From assembly GCF_019175385.1 (NCBI RefSeq), contig NC_083344.1, positions 56,668,782-56,732,781 on the forward strand: a DNA stretch of 64,000 nucleotides. The letters run 5' to 3'. A model generated the notes under the pieces. The model did not search any database and was not told the origin of the DNA. It was given only the letters and a program-made list of their open reading frames with translations. The position numbers and the translations under genes were made by a program. Shown here piece by piece: positions 1 to 8,879 of this stretch. This DNA is from Lycium barbarum (lineage: Eukaryota; Streptophyta; Magnoliopsida; Solanales; Solanaceae). Numbering within the stretch: position 1 is the stretch's first letter; every line of letters begins with the position of its first letter.

Positions 1-93
1 GATCAGGTGGTAATGCGTATATAACGCCTGCTCCTTTTGATACCCCATATACATATAATAATTGCGTATATAATGCCTTCTGGTCACGGATCA

Positions 94-132
<39 letters not shown>
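94..132. repeat. (CA)n(TA)n microsatellite
   Basis: A run of about 13 CA dinucleotides passes directly into about six TA dinucleotides. It lies inside the LTR fragment G and is simple sequence only. Confidence 0.95.
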
Positions 133-930
133 AATGAATGTAATGCATGAATAACTGTATACATAAAACTGGACCCATGAACAGAAGGAATGATCATAAA
201 GGGGGTACATGAACATCAAGGATTGAAATACTCCTATACTTCAAAGAGTAGAGTAATTTGAAATCTCGGTTACTCGCTTGTTGGATAACATCATAGGATC
301 ATGCCAAAAGAAGGTAAGGATAGCCTTAACATACTTTGACGTATATCAAATCGTCCAACTCCTACTTCTCGACTTGTAAGTCTACAATTAAGACAACATA
401 GACCTTCATTAGACTAGGTACTTCACCTGCTAACCTCCTTTATATACATACGAATCATGAACAACATTTCTCTCATAAGCTTAATAACTCTTCAAATTCT
501 CATTCACTTTAATACCAACCATAACAACAATATCAACACTTATATATCGAAATATATTCCAATCCATTCCCAATCATCTCTTAAAATAACCCTAAGTTAC
601 TATTTTGTCTTTCGTCACTTACCACTTTCACAACTACCCTCTCTTGACATAGAATCATTAAAACTCTTGATACTCAACTTAAATACAAAGGTAGAAATCA
701 TTTACATACCTTGAGGGGTCAAGAATTCGAAGAATCACTTCACTTTAATTCCCTAAGCTCCACAACTTGAATAAACCCTAGAAGCAACCTTTCTTCTTCA
801 CCAACTCGGGTTTACGGGGTCTGGGTCTTCTCAAATCTTCACTAATGTGATGGAAATTATTGGGAGAGAATGTATTAGGGTTTTTCTGAATTTTGGAAGG
901 AGGAAAATATGAAATGAAGTCGTGACACAC

Positions 931-940
931 ATTTTTATAC
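931..940 (-). promoter_or_regulatory. TATA box of LTR G
   Basis: The minus strand reads GTATAAAAAT. It lies between a leader-like stretch (to its left) and a U3-like stretch with repeats (to its right), as expected for a minus-strand LTR promoter. No start site can be fixed from sequence alone. Confidence 0.5.
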
Positions 941-945
941 TTGCA

Positions 946-1063
946 GAATTAACTGCTTTAGCGGTCCGGTTCGACGAGCACGTCAACGGACCGTTGACGA
1001 ATTAACTGCTTTAGCGGTCTAGTTTGACGAGTGGGTCGACAACCCGTCGACGTGCTCGTCGAC
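946..1063. repeat. Direct and inverted repeats in U3 of LTR G
   Basis: The 21-bp string beginning GAATTAACTGC occurs at 946-966 and again at 999-1019, a 53-bp period. Between them CGTCAACGG and CCGTTGACG form a perfect inverted repeat with one central base (981-999). Three GTCGAC hexamers follow at 1035, 1046 and 1058. This is the enhancer-like position upstream of the minus-strand TATA box. Confidence 0.7.
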
Positions 1064-1365
1064 CTGCGCCTGCAAAAAGAAGGGCTGCGGAACCCTATCG
1101 AAGCCGCATAATGATGGTCTGTCTACATGTTCGACGACCCGTCGATCGTGACTGGTGTCTGCAGTCTTTTCTAATTCAGTTCAGATCGCGTCAATTCGAT
1201 TCGTTCAACTCTAATCCTGTAAATCACCAGGAATACCTGCTGGTGCCATTACACATGGGGTAGGACACTTTCTATCTTCAAAACTCGGGCTCGAGTCTCA
1301 ATTCCCAAGGCCTACCTAACTAGGAAATCATAAGTTCTACCACTACGAAAATGAGAAGTGTAACA

Positions 1366-1562
1366 AGGGCCTTGTCCTGTCCTTTCTGCAGCTCATGTTC
1401 CCTAGAGGTCTGTGGATAGTTGAATGTAGTTGGGATGTTATGTAGCATTGTTGGCTCTCAGTTTTGTTGTTCAGCTACATATCAGCCTCTTCGGCTTGCT
1501 TAGTTGTGTATATATATTATGGGTGTGAATGTGCCCAGTTCAGACGAGATAGTCAGCATTTA
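1366..1562 (+). repeat. Unassigned LTR-like fragment at the left edge of the array
   Basis: No gene is seen. The stretch (GAGGTCTGTGGATAGT, then GGATGTTATGTAGC, then CTTCGGCTTGC) resembles the downstream R-U5 part of plant Ty3/gypsy LTRs, followed by a TG/TA microsatellite. No terminal dinucleotides or target duplication were found, so it is a broken piece between LTR G and the array. Confidence 0.35.

Positions 1563-1645
<83 letters not shown>
1563..1645. repeat. (TG)n(TA)n microsatellite
   Basis: TG dinucleotides pass into about 33 TA dinucleotides. The array begins immediately after it, so the microsatellite lies at the junction between the foreign LTR-like fragment and the first array sequence. 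Confidence 0.95.
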
Positions 1646-1648
<3 letters not shown>

Positions 1649-1650
<2 letters not shown>

Positions 1651-1740
1651 TGCAGGTAGTATCCTACCTTGGCCTTACCGGCTTGTTGGTATTATCTGTG
1701 TATAGTTAGTCCTTAGCAGAGTTTCAGATTTGGAGTGGTT
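1649..1740 (+). repeat. Array unit 0, 3' fragment only
   Basis: Matches the part of the array unit from 'tgtgcaggtagtatgctacc' to 'gatttggagtggtt', then jumps at 1740/1741 to 'gggccgtttcgagg', which lies about 1 kb earlier in the unit. The fragment was made by an internal deletion or unequal exchange at the array edge. Confidence 0.75.
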
Positions 1741-2380
1741 TGGGCCGTTTCGAGGTGTTCTTGGATCTAGGTTTGACTAGTTCTTGACATGGTAACTTGG
1801 ACAAGTAGTTGTTGATGTCGTTATGGTTGTGGTATAGTTAGCTTGGATGTGAGGGAAGTGAGCGATATAGGGGAAATGCCGCCCAATTTTCTAGAAATGA
1901 GTTACTGACTTCTAAATACGTTTTAAGTTTTTCTGTAGCTTAACTATAGTTCTTAACGTGTTAATATAGGTTGAGGTACTCTGGGCAGCGTATACATACT
2001 TGCTAACCCTTCTTTCTTTTTGGCATGATCTATGTGAGACGAACAGACGACGAATGTATAAACTCCAAAGGAGCTCCTATTCTTAGAGACACTAGGATGG
2101 CTAATGTTCCTGATTTCCAGAAGCTATTTCAGTATGTCCTGATACGTGTCTATGATTCTTGAAGTTCTATTTCATATAATCCATAGTGATATTCGAGGGG
2201 TACTTGACATGACTGTTGTCGTTTATTCTCAAGTGTTAGCTCATTCTAATTATTCTATTGAGTCTCAGATGATGATTTAGTTTGCATATGGTTGCTCATT
2301 ATTCTGCTCGTGCATGCCGTTAATATATCTCTCACCGAGTCCCGGGCCGAGTATGTTTTCGTGCACAGTTTCACTGCATT
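1741..2380 (+). repeat. Array unit 1, left part (split by element A)
   Basis: Carries the central unit landmarks: 'gggccgtttcgaggtg', the block 'gatataggggaaatgccgcc', and the 'ctcaccgagtcccgggccgag' hairpin motif. It stops at the insertion of element A; the unit resumes at 13372. The last five bases (GCATT) are the target site copied by A. Confidence 0.85.
2376..2380. repeat. Target site duplication of element A, left copy
   Basis: GCATT directly precedes the TG of the 5' LTR and is repeated at 13367-13371 directly after the CA of the 3' LTR. Confidence 0.95.
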
Positions 2381-2665
2381 TGTTATGTCCCGTGTTTTCG
2401 TATAATTGGAAATTGAGAAATAATTACGATTTATGTGTTATAAGGAAATATTTTGATTTTGGTGAATATGACTATGTTGGTTATGGAATCTTTAATGTTA
2501 AGCCATCGGGAAAGGCCAAGGGTAAATTTGGAGTTTCGGAAATTAGTTTCGGGAATTACAAAACGGGACTTTTAATGAATTGGGCCAAGAAAAAATTGAA
2601 CAAGAATTTAGGCCCAAAGTTAATGGGGTGGCCGGCCACTAGGCAAGCCCAAGCCCATTTTTAAT

Positions 2666-2706
2666 GTCATGTGCTATGCACATGACCCTTAATAATGGAT
2701 ATATAT
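2666..2706 (+). promoter_or_regulatory. LTR promoter of element A: CATGTG palindrome plus TATA box
   Basis: Nine-base arms GTCATGTGC and GCACATGAC flank TAT (2666-2686). A TATA box, TATATAT, follows at about 2700. The same arrangement stands in LTRs B, C and F with different but still pairing outer bases, which argues for selection on the palindrome. CATGTG/CACATG is a binding core for plant bHLH and NAC factors; which factor binds here is unknown. Confidence 0.65.
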
Positions 2707-3629
2707 CAAGTATCTTGCTAACTATCAAGAACAAAAAAAAAAATTGAAGAACACCCAAAGAAGGGCTCTCGGCCGAACAAGAATAGGGAGAAAGAAAATA
2801 ATTGTGCTAGCTTGTGTTGTGATCCAAAAATCTTGATTTTTGCATAGTTGTGGAGTACTCAAGACCCTCTTCAACGGGGTACAATTAGTTTGGCGTAAGG
2901 TGCGCGTTTGCGACAAGTTGGGTTTTCAAGAAAAGGTAAGAATTCTGCCCCTTTAATGTTATAGAATTGATATGAATATGTTAAAGATTGGGAATAGAGG
3001 AGAATCCCGTAACTTTGATGTAAATAGAAAGCCGTGGGTGTGTGTGTATATTGTGTGTTGGCCGTGAGCCATAGGGAGAAGAAAGTGAGGTGAATTGATC
3101 TTGTTTAGTTGGTATAATGTGTTGTTGTGATCCTTGTGTCGTAAATGATTGATTGATGAATTAAATTGGCGTTGGAAAATGATTTCGGATATTATCGGAA
3201 AGCGTATACCTTCGGTATCATTATGTATATCATTGTATATTTAGAGTGCTAAAGACTTTAAATATGAATTTATAATGATGTTAATGAATTCGGAATGAAA
3301 CGACGCGAGTTAGAATGTTCGTCGTGAATTTTCGATGTTTTGAAGAATTATGGAAAGTAATGGATTTTGGGGTAATTTCGTGTATGGCTTGGATTGTAGT
3401 TAGGATGTGATTGTATAAGTTTGAATGAGGAAATGAATGCAATTATGTAGATATAGAATTGGAGTTTTGGAAGTTTGAATGAAAGTTGCCAACTTAGATA
3501 ATAAAGTAGAACTTTGAAGCTAGAGTGGTTTGATTATTGCTTGTGTTGTTTGGTGATGTGTGGGCTGTTGTTATTGATGTATTTTGAGCCGGGCTAAGCC
3601 TCGGGGATGTTAGATTTATAGGGGAAATG

Positions 3630-3647
3630 CTGCCGAAATTTCGGTAG
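3630..3647. promoter_or_regulatory. LTR core palindrome of element A
   Basis: CTGCCGAAATTTCGGTAG, one mismatch from a perfect 18-bp palindrome, directly follows AGGGGAAATG. It is repeated at 11705-11722 in the 3' LTR, and homologous palindromes occur in elements B, C and D. Function is unknown. Confidence 0.6.
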
Positions 3648-4732
3648 GCAAAAATGAAGTTAAAGGCATTTTTAAGCCTAAGAATCTCAATTGGTAACTT
3701 TGACCATTTGCAGCTTTCAGACGAAACGGGACTGGACTTTTAGGAGAGCATACGACATCTGTGAGGTATGTAAAGCTTCCCACTCCTTCGTTTGGCATAT
3801 CTTAGTATGATAGGCGAATATGAGAACTTCCGGAGCATTTCTGCTCCTCGAAACCTGATCCACAGAAAGGTTACTATTCATTCAATTCAATTGAAGCCTA
3901 AGGGCTCTATTTTGGCTAGAATGCCACCACTCGTCCGAAACCTATCGAAATGTGGTCGGGTAACTTAGAAATGATTATGTATGACCCTTTGGCCTATAAA
4001 TGTTCGGAAAATATGTTCGCCACCTCAATTTGACTCGAGGTGGGCCCGCTACCCCAAAACGCCCTAATTGTCTTATTGGGCTATCTTTGTGAATAAAGTT
4101 TGACATGCTACTTTTGATTTTGGAACTTCCTCCTACGGGATACGTTTTGAATATTACGATGCGCTAAGTTACGTTTTGAGCTATACGTACTATTTTGGAA
4201 ACGTTTTGTGAAATAAAACCTTATATCGACTAAGTATTCGATTACTTTGTATTATGAAATGACTTATGGGATTACTCTGTTTTGAGAGACTATTTTGAAG
4301 TATGATTTGCATTTGTTTGCTCACGACTCCGCTCGTGCCTTATTATGACTTCGTTCACCGGTTCCCGGGCCGGATTTTGATTCGTGCGCTTTATGATAAT
4401 TCGGCCGTATGCTGTGTTACGGTTCCCGAGGCTTCGCCATAGGGCCGGGTTCCGTTTGGAGTTATGCTGTGATATGGCTCGTGATGCGATACACTCACCT
4501 ATGATTATGTTTGTGTTCGGGGATGTACGGAGATTTGAAACCTTCTGGTGTTATGCTGTGTGTGGCGCCAGCGTCGGAGTGGCGACCACATTCCTAAGCA
4601 TTTGCATGATTTCGTTTGCATTATATATACGTATATGATCTTGATACGGATTTTGACATACCGATTTGTATTCCACTTTGTTATCTGATTTGCTTTCGTT
4701 TTGATCCATATTTCTGTACTCCGTGCTTTACA

Positions 4733-4796
4733 TACTCAGTACATATTTCGTACTGACCCGCTTTCTTCTGGGGCTGCGTTTTATGCCCGCAGGTAC
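4733..4796 (+). promoter_or_regulatory. Conserved double-hairpin block in LTR A
   Basis: CAGTAC pairs with GTACTG and is followed by an ACCC../..GGGGC arm pair, then GCTGCGTT and GCAGGTAC. The same order is seen in B, C and D although the surrounding LTR differs. It lies in the downstream half of the LTR, where the RNA 3' end is expected, so a role in 3' end formation or strand transfer is possible but not shown. Confidence 0.5.
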
Positions 4797-5296
4797 AAAC
4801 ATTGGTGATCCTCCACAGTAGGCTTCCCTCTTTGCTATTCCGGAGTACTCCTCTTTGATCCGGAGTCCACTTTTGGTACAGACTCCTTTTGCTTTGTAGA
4901 TATTCTGTACATTTGACTATTTGGGTACGGCGGGGCCCTGTCTCGCCATATGTCTTTGTTTTGAGTTCGTAGAGGCCTGTAGTCATATATGTAGGGTAAG
5001 GGTCCTGTATATGTTGGTTTGATTTCGTTTTCTGGTCTTGAAGCGGTCTGCTTGTTATGATGGCCCCAAATGGCCCTTATGCTTATGTTTGCACTTTTGA
5101 CCGGCGATGTCTATTCCGCCGCTCAGTTTGTATTTGATTTGTGCGACCGCTTAAGACATATTTTCATATAAATTATGTTTGATATGATTTCGTAAAATTC
5201 GGAAATAAGTTTGGACCTTATAATGAATGTGTGATTCGGTCTGGGCACCCAGGTAGGGTGCCAGTCGCGGCCCACGGGGCTGGGTCGTGACAAAAG

Positions 5297-5308
5297 TGGT
5301 ATCAGAGC
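5297..5308 (+). other. Primer binding site of element A (initiator Met tRNA)
   Basis: TGGTATCAGAGC starts 4 bases after the 5' LTR end. This is the classic complement to the 3' end of plant initiator methionine tRNA, which primes minus-strand DNA synthesis in Ty3/gypsy elements. Confidence 0.93.
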
Positions 5309-5342
5309 AGTTTGTCCTCGGAATGTCTACAGGCCGTGTCTC

Positions 5343-5396
5343 GTAGAGTCTTGTTTATCGATGTGTTGTGCACCACATCTATAAGCAGGAAGCTAC
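5343..5396 (+). other. Leader stem-loop of element A
   Basis: A long imperfect stem: the left arm GTAGAGTCTTGTTTATCGAT pairs with the right arm ATCTATAAGCAGGAAGCTAC around a GTGCAC-containing loop. The same stem occurs after the primer binding site in B, C and D, with G-C, A-U and G-U swaps that keep pairing (for example AAGCAGG becomes AAACAGG opposite a retained T or C). The position suits an RNA dimerisation or packaging signal; that role is inferred. Confidence 0.55.
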
Positions 5397-5495
5397 AGGG
5401 CATTTAGGATGTTACTTTCTTTGGAATCTTAGATCGTGCGATAGAGCTGTGCTATTAGGATGATTTTGATCTGACTCGCCTTTGTGTTTGCAGTG

Positions 5496-6945
5496 ATGCC
5501 TCCGAAGAAGGTAACGGCGGCCCAGAAGGGCAAAGCGAGGATGGGAGAGACTATCCAGGCACAAGGAGCTACCCGGGCTCGTGTTTATGATTTTCCTGAG
5601 AATGTGCCTCATTCTGAGGGGTCTGCTACACCCCCACTAGTACAGCCTGGAGCAGGACCTTCAGCAGCTCCAGAGGTACGTGTACCCGCTCCTGAGACTC
5701 CAGCTCCTCAGCCAGGGGCGGAGGATCGGACCCTGAGGGAGGCTGTACAACTGTTGACTACACTGGTAGCAAGACAGGCTCGCAGACGCGGGCGGAGGGA
5801 CGATGATGACGATGACAGGCGGGACAGCCTGAGAGTTCAGGAGTTTCTGTTATGTGGCCCTCCAGAGTTCTTTGTGTCTAAGCCCGATGAGGACCCCCAT
5901 GATTTTATTCGGGGGATGCGACGCTCACTGGACTTGGTCAGGGCTTCAGAGACCGAGTCGGTTGAGCTGGCTTCGCACAGGCTTCGAGAGGTGGCTACCC
6001 ACTGGTACAAGACTTGGGAGCTGTCTAGAGGAGAGGGTGCCCCTCCAGCCACTTGGGATCAGTTTGTGACAGCATTCACCCGCCACTTTTTGCCCCCAGA
6101 GTTACGGCGGGCGCGGGCTGATCGATTCTTACGTCTGCAGCAGAGGGGTCGGAGTGTTCGCGAGTATAATCTTGAGTTTGATTCTCTGGCCTAATATGCA
6201 CCGGCCGTGGTAGCAGATATGTCCGATCGGATGCACAGATATGTTATGGGTTTGGACCGGTATTTGGTTGATAGCTGTATGGCAGTGTCATTGCAGGCAG
6301 ACATGGACATTGCCCGACTTCAGGCCTATGCGATGGGTATGGAGGACCGTCGCAGGTCTGATCCTGCTGGCAGGGATCGAGATAGGAGGCCGTCCAAGAG
6401 GGCTAGGTCCGCAGGTTATTCTGGAGATTCTCGAGGCGGACAGCCTCAGCAGCAGCAGTCAGATAGGCATTTTCCTTCGTCCGGCCGGAGTACTCAGTCA
6501 GGCAGCCGGAGATTCGATAGTACAGGACCGTCTGGGGCCGGTCAGAGCCCCAGAGTGGCAGGTTCACAGGTACCCAGGGGTCCCAGCCAGGCCAGACCAC
6601 CCAGACCCCGTTGTCCTCATTGCGGGAAGTCTCATTCCGGGGAGTGTTACCGAGCGACTGGAGCTTGCTTTTCTTGTGGCGGTCAGGGCCACTTTATGAG
6701 AGACTGTCCATTGGCTAGCGGTTCTGGTAGTGCTGCTCAGCAGACAGGGTCAGCCGCCGGTTCTTCATCTGTTCCATCTGTTGCACGCCCTGGAGGGCGA
6801 GGTATGCCAGCATCGGCAGAACGCGGTCGAGGCCGCGGGGGCGCTTTAGGTTCTAGCGGTCCCTCGAACCGCATATATGCTTTGGCCAGCCGCCAGGATC
6901 AGGAGGCTTCGCCAAACGTCGTCACAGGTACATTGCTGGTTTTCT
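5496..6945 (+). pseudogene. gag: gag region of element A
   Basis: Capsid-like part with an acidic run (six D after RRGRR near 5790), the motif FFVSKPDEDPHDFIRGM, and a helical WDQFVTAFTRHF segment. These are hallmarks of the plant Ty3/gypsy gag family. The nucleocapsid part is basic and rich in Q, S and G, followed by two zinc-knuckle motifs: [12 protein letters not shown] (spacing differs from the classic form) and a canonical CX2CX4HX4C at 6666-6707. A TAA at 6192-6194 separates the N-terminal 232 residues from the rest. Gag packages the RNA in virus-like particles in the cytoplasm. Confidence 0.93.
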
Positions 6946-7400
6946 CCAGATCTGTATATGCATTGATTGACCCTGGCTCTACTTTATCATATATCTCCCC
7001 GCTTGTTGCTAGTAAAATTGGGATAGTGTCTGAGCCTATAGAGCCATTTGAGGTAGCTACGCCAGTTGGGGATTTTGTTATAGCAAGACAGATCTATAGG
7101 GATTGCTCTGTGACCATTTATGATCGTAGCACTAAGGCTGATTTGATAGAGTTAGACATGCTTGAGTTTGACGTCATTATGGGCATGGACTGGTTGTCTT
7201 CCTATTATGCTAATGTCGACTGCCAGAAAAAGGTAGTCCGTTTTCAGTTTCCAGGGGAACCAGTTATAGAGTGGTTCGGATCTACTGCATCGCCGAGGGG
7301 TAAGTTTATTTCATACCTCAAGGCTAAGAAGATGATCCAGAAGGGTTATATCTATCATTTGGTACGTGTGCATGATATTGCCGCGGAGGTACCTACCCTT
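6946..7400 (+). pseudogene. Aspartic protease region of element A
   Basis: The active-site block reads [13 protein letters not shown], with the catalytic Asp codon at 6969-6971; a Pro fills the usual Ser/Thr place of D-S/T-G, as seen in some chromoviral relatives. The downstream segment [17 protein letters not shown] is the conserved hydrophobic block of retropepsins (ILGMDWL-type). This part is open and joins directly to reverse transcriptase. The protease would cut the polyprotein into gag, reverse transcriptase and integrase. Confidence 0.85.
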
Positions 7401-8130
7401 CAGTCTGTTCCGGTCGTCAGTGAGTTTCCAGATGTATTTCCTGACGATCTTCCTAGCCTTCCGCCTGAGCAGGAGATTGATTTCACTATAGAGCTGATGC
7501 CGGATACGCAGCCTATATCTATTCCTCCGTACAGGATGGCACCAGCTGAGCTGAAGGAGTTGAAAGAGCAGCTGAAAGATTTGTTGGATAAGGGCTTTAT
7601 CAGACCCAACACATCACCCTGGGGAGCGCCGGTATTGTTTGTCAGAAAGAAAGATGGGTCATTGCGGATGTGTATCGATTACCGGCAGCTTAATAAGGTG
7701 ACTATAAAGAATGAATATCCCCTCCCTCGGATTGATGATTTGTTTGATCAGCTGCAGGGCGCTAAATACTTTTCAAAGATAGATCTGCGCTCAGGTTATC
7801 ATCAGGTGCGAGTACGGGAGTCAGATATCCCGAAGACTGCTTTCAGGACCCGGTACGGGCATTATGAGTTCAGAGTTATGTCTTTCTGGCTGACTAATGC
7901 TCCAGCGGTATTTATGGACCTGATGAACCGGGTATTTCGGCCTTTTCTGGATATGTTTGTTATTGTGTTTATCGATGACATCCTGATTTACTTGCGATCA
8001 GCCGAGGAGCATTCAGATCACTTGAGGACGATACTTGGCATTCTCCGTCAGCAGAAGCTATATGCTAAATTCTCTAAATGTGAGTTCTGGTTGACTTCTG
8101 TGGAATTCTTGGGCCATATTATCGGCGCAG
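7401..8130 (+). pseudogene. Reverse transcriptase region of element A
   Basis: Palm and finger motifs are in order: a [20 protein letters not shown] block, [22 protein letters not shown], and the catalytic FIDD at 7968-7979. Two positions look damaged: the motif usually read as FGLTNAPA has Trp in place of Gly (SFWLTNAP), and the residues after FIDDILIY read LRSAEEH where a serine is usual. The frame is open throughout. The enzyme copies the RNA into DNA in the particle. Confidence 0.92.
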
Positions 8131-8760
8131 ACGGTATTCGGGTCGATACGCAGAAGATTGAGGCTGTGCAGAATTGGCCCAGGCCTACTACACCGACAGA
8201 GGTGCGCAGTTTTCTGGGATTGGCTGGGTATTATCGCAGGTTTGTGGAGGATTTTTCTTCTATTACAGCACCACTGACGAGGCTTACCCAGAAAGCAGCA
8301 AAATTCCAGTGGACAGATGCCTGCGAGCGCAGCTTTCAGATGCTGAAGGAGAGATTGATTACAGCACCAGTTCTGGCTCTTCCAGAGGGATCTGACGGGT
8401 ATGTTGTCTATTGTGACGCCTCTGGTGTTGGGATAGGATGTGTATTGATGCAGCACGGTCGAGTCATAGCCTATGCTTCCCGGCAGCTCAGACCGCACGA
8501 GAAGAACTATCCCACTCATGATCTTGAGTTGGCCGCGGTGATTCATGCTTTGAAGATTTGGCGGCATTATTTATATGGGGTCCACGTTGATATCTACACG
8601 GACCATAAGAGTCTCCAGTATATTTTTAAGCAGAAGGAGCTAAATTTGCGGCAGCGGAGATGGCTTGAGCTACTAAAGGATTATGACGTCGATATTCTGT
8701 ACCATCCAGGGAAGGCCAATGTGGTAGCTGATGCGCTTAGCCGCAAGTCCATAGGCAGTC
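8131..8760 (+). pseudogene. RNase H and connection region of element A
   Basis: The start of this segment ([15 protein letters not shown], then the acidic-basic link) is the connection typical of Ty3/gypsy. RNase H residues are visible: Asp at 8415-8417 (YCDASG), Glu at 8526-8528 (DLELAAV), Asp at 8601-8603 (YTDHKS) and a further Asp in VVADALSRK. The set looks complete. It degrades the RNA of the RNA-DNA hybrid. Confidence 0.9.
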
Positions 8761-8879
8761 TGGCTGATGTTCCATCTGATAAGAGAGATTTGGTTCGTGA
8801 TATTCGTCAGCTGGCCAGCCTCGGAGTTCGTTTGGCGGATTCTGGAGATTCTGGGATTTCTGTTCGTCCAGTTGCTGAG

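Larger units (their letters stand above)
1..1365 (-). repeat. Partial LTR of a Ty3/gypsy-like element (element G)
   Basis: No coding region is recognised here. The stretch aligns in order with the minus-strand LTRs of element B: the first 70 bases match the 'atcaggtg..gatataac..ccccatatacatata' part, and the 'catgccaaaagaagg..' block near 301 matches the block near 16498. On the minus strand there is a TATA box at 931-940. The probable LTR start reads TGTTACACTTCTCATTTTCG on the minus strand and ends at 1365. The LTR 3' end lies outside the window. The family is more distant than A-D and assignment is by layout, so confidence is moderate. Confidence 0.55.
2381..5292 (+). repeat. 5' LTR of element A
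   Basis: Starts TGTTATGTCCCGTG and ends GGTCGTGACA. It contains a palindrome and TATA box (2666-2706), a splice-donor-like GGTAAG (from 2935), the CTGCCGAAATTTCGGTAG palindrome (3630-3647), the motif TTCACCGGTTCCCGGGCCGG near 4354, and the double-hairpin block ending GCAGGTAC (4733-4796). It is exactly as long as the 3' LTR; small indels cancel out. Open frames inside it are not genes. Confidence 0.97.
2936..5493 (+). other. Predicted leader intron of element A
   Basis: A donor-like AAAAG|GTAAGAATT stands in the 5' LTR downstream of the TATA box. A canonical acceptor TTTGTGTTTGCAG ends at 5493, two bases before the gag ATG at 5496. Splicing would remove most of the LTR and the primer binding site and put the gag start codon close to the cap. 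The same pair is present in element C. No transcript evidence is available, so this is a prediction. Confidence 0.4.

Noticed and set aside
457..714. 85-codon open frame
   Set aside because: Lies in the AT-rich leader-like part of LTR G, on the strand opposite to that element, with low-complexity composition.
1464..1709. Open frame with a long Tyr-Ile run
   Set aside because: Made by translating a (TA)n microsatellite; the same applies to the frames near 24338, 28960, 33602 and 53011.
8058..8567. 169-codon open frame on the minus strand
   Set aside because: It is antisense to the reverse transcriptase and RNase H frame of element A, whose motifs are clear on the + strand.
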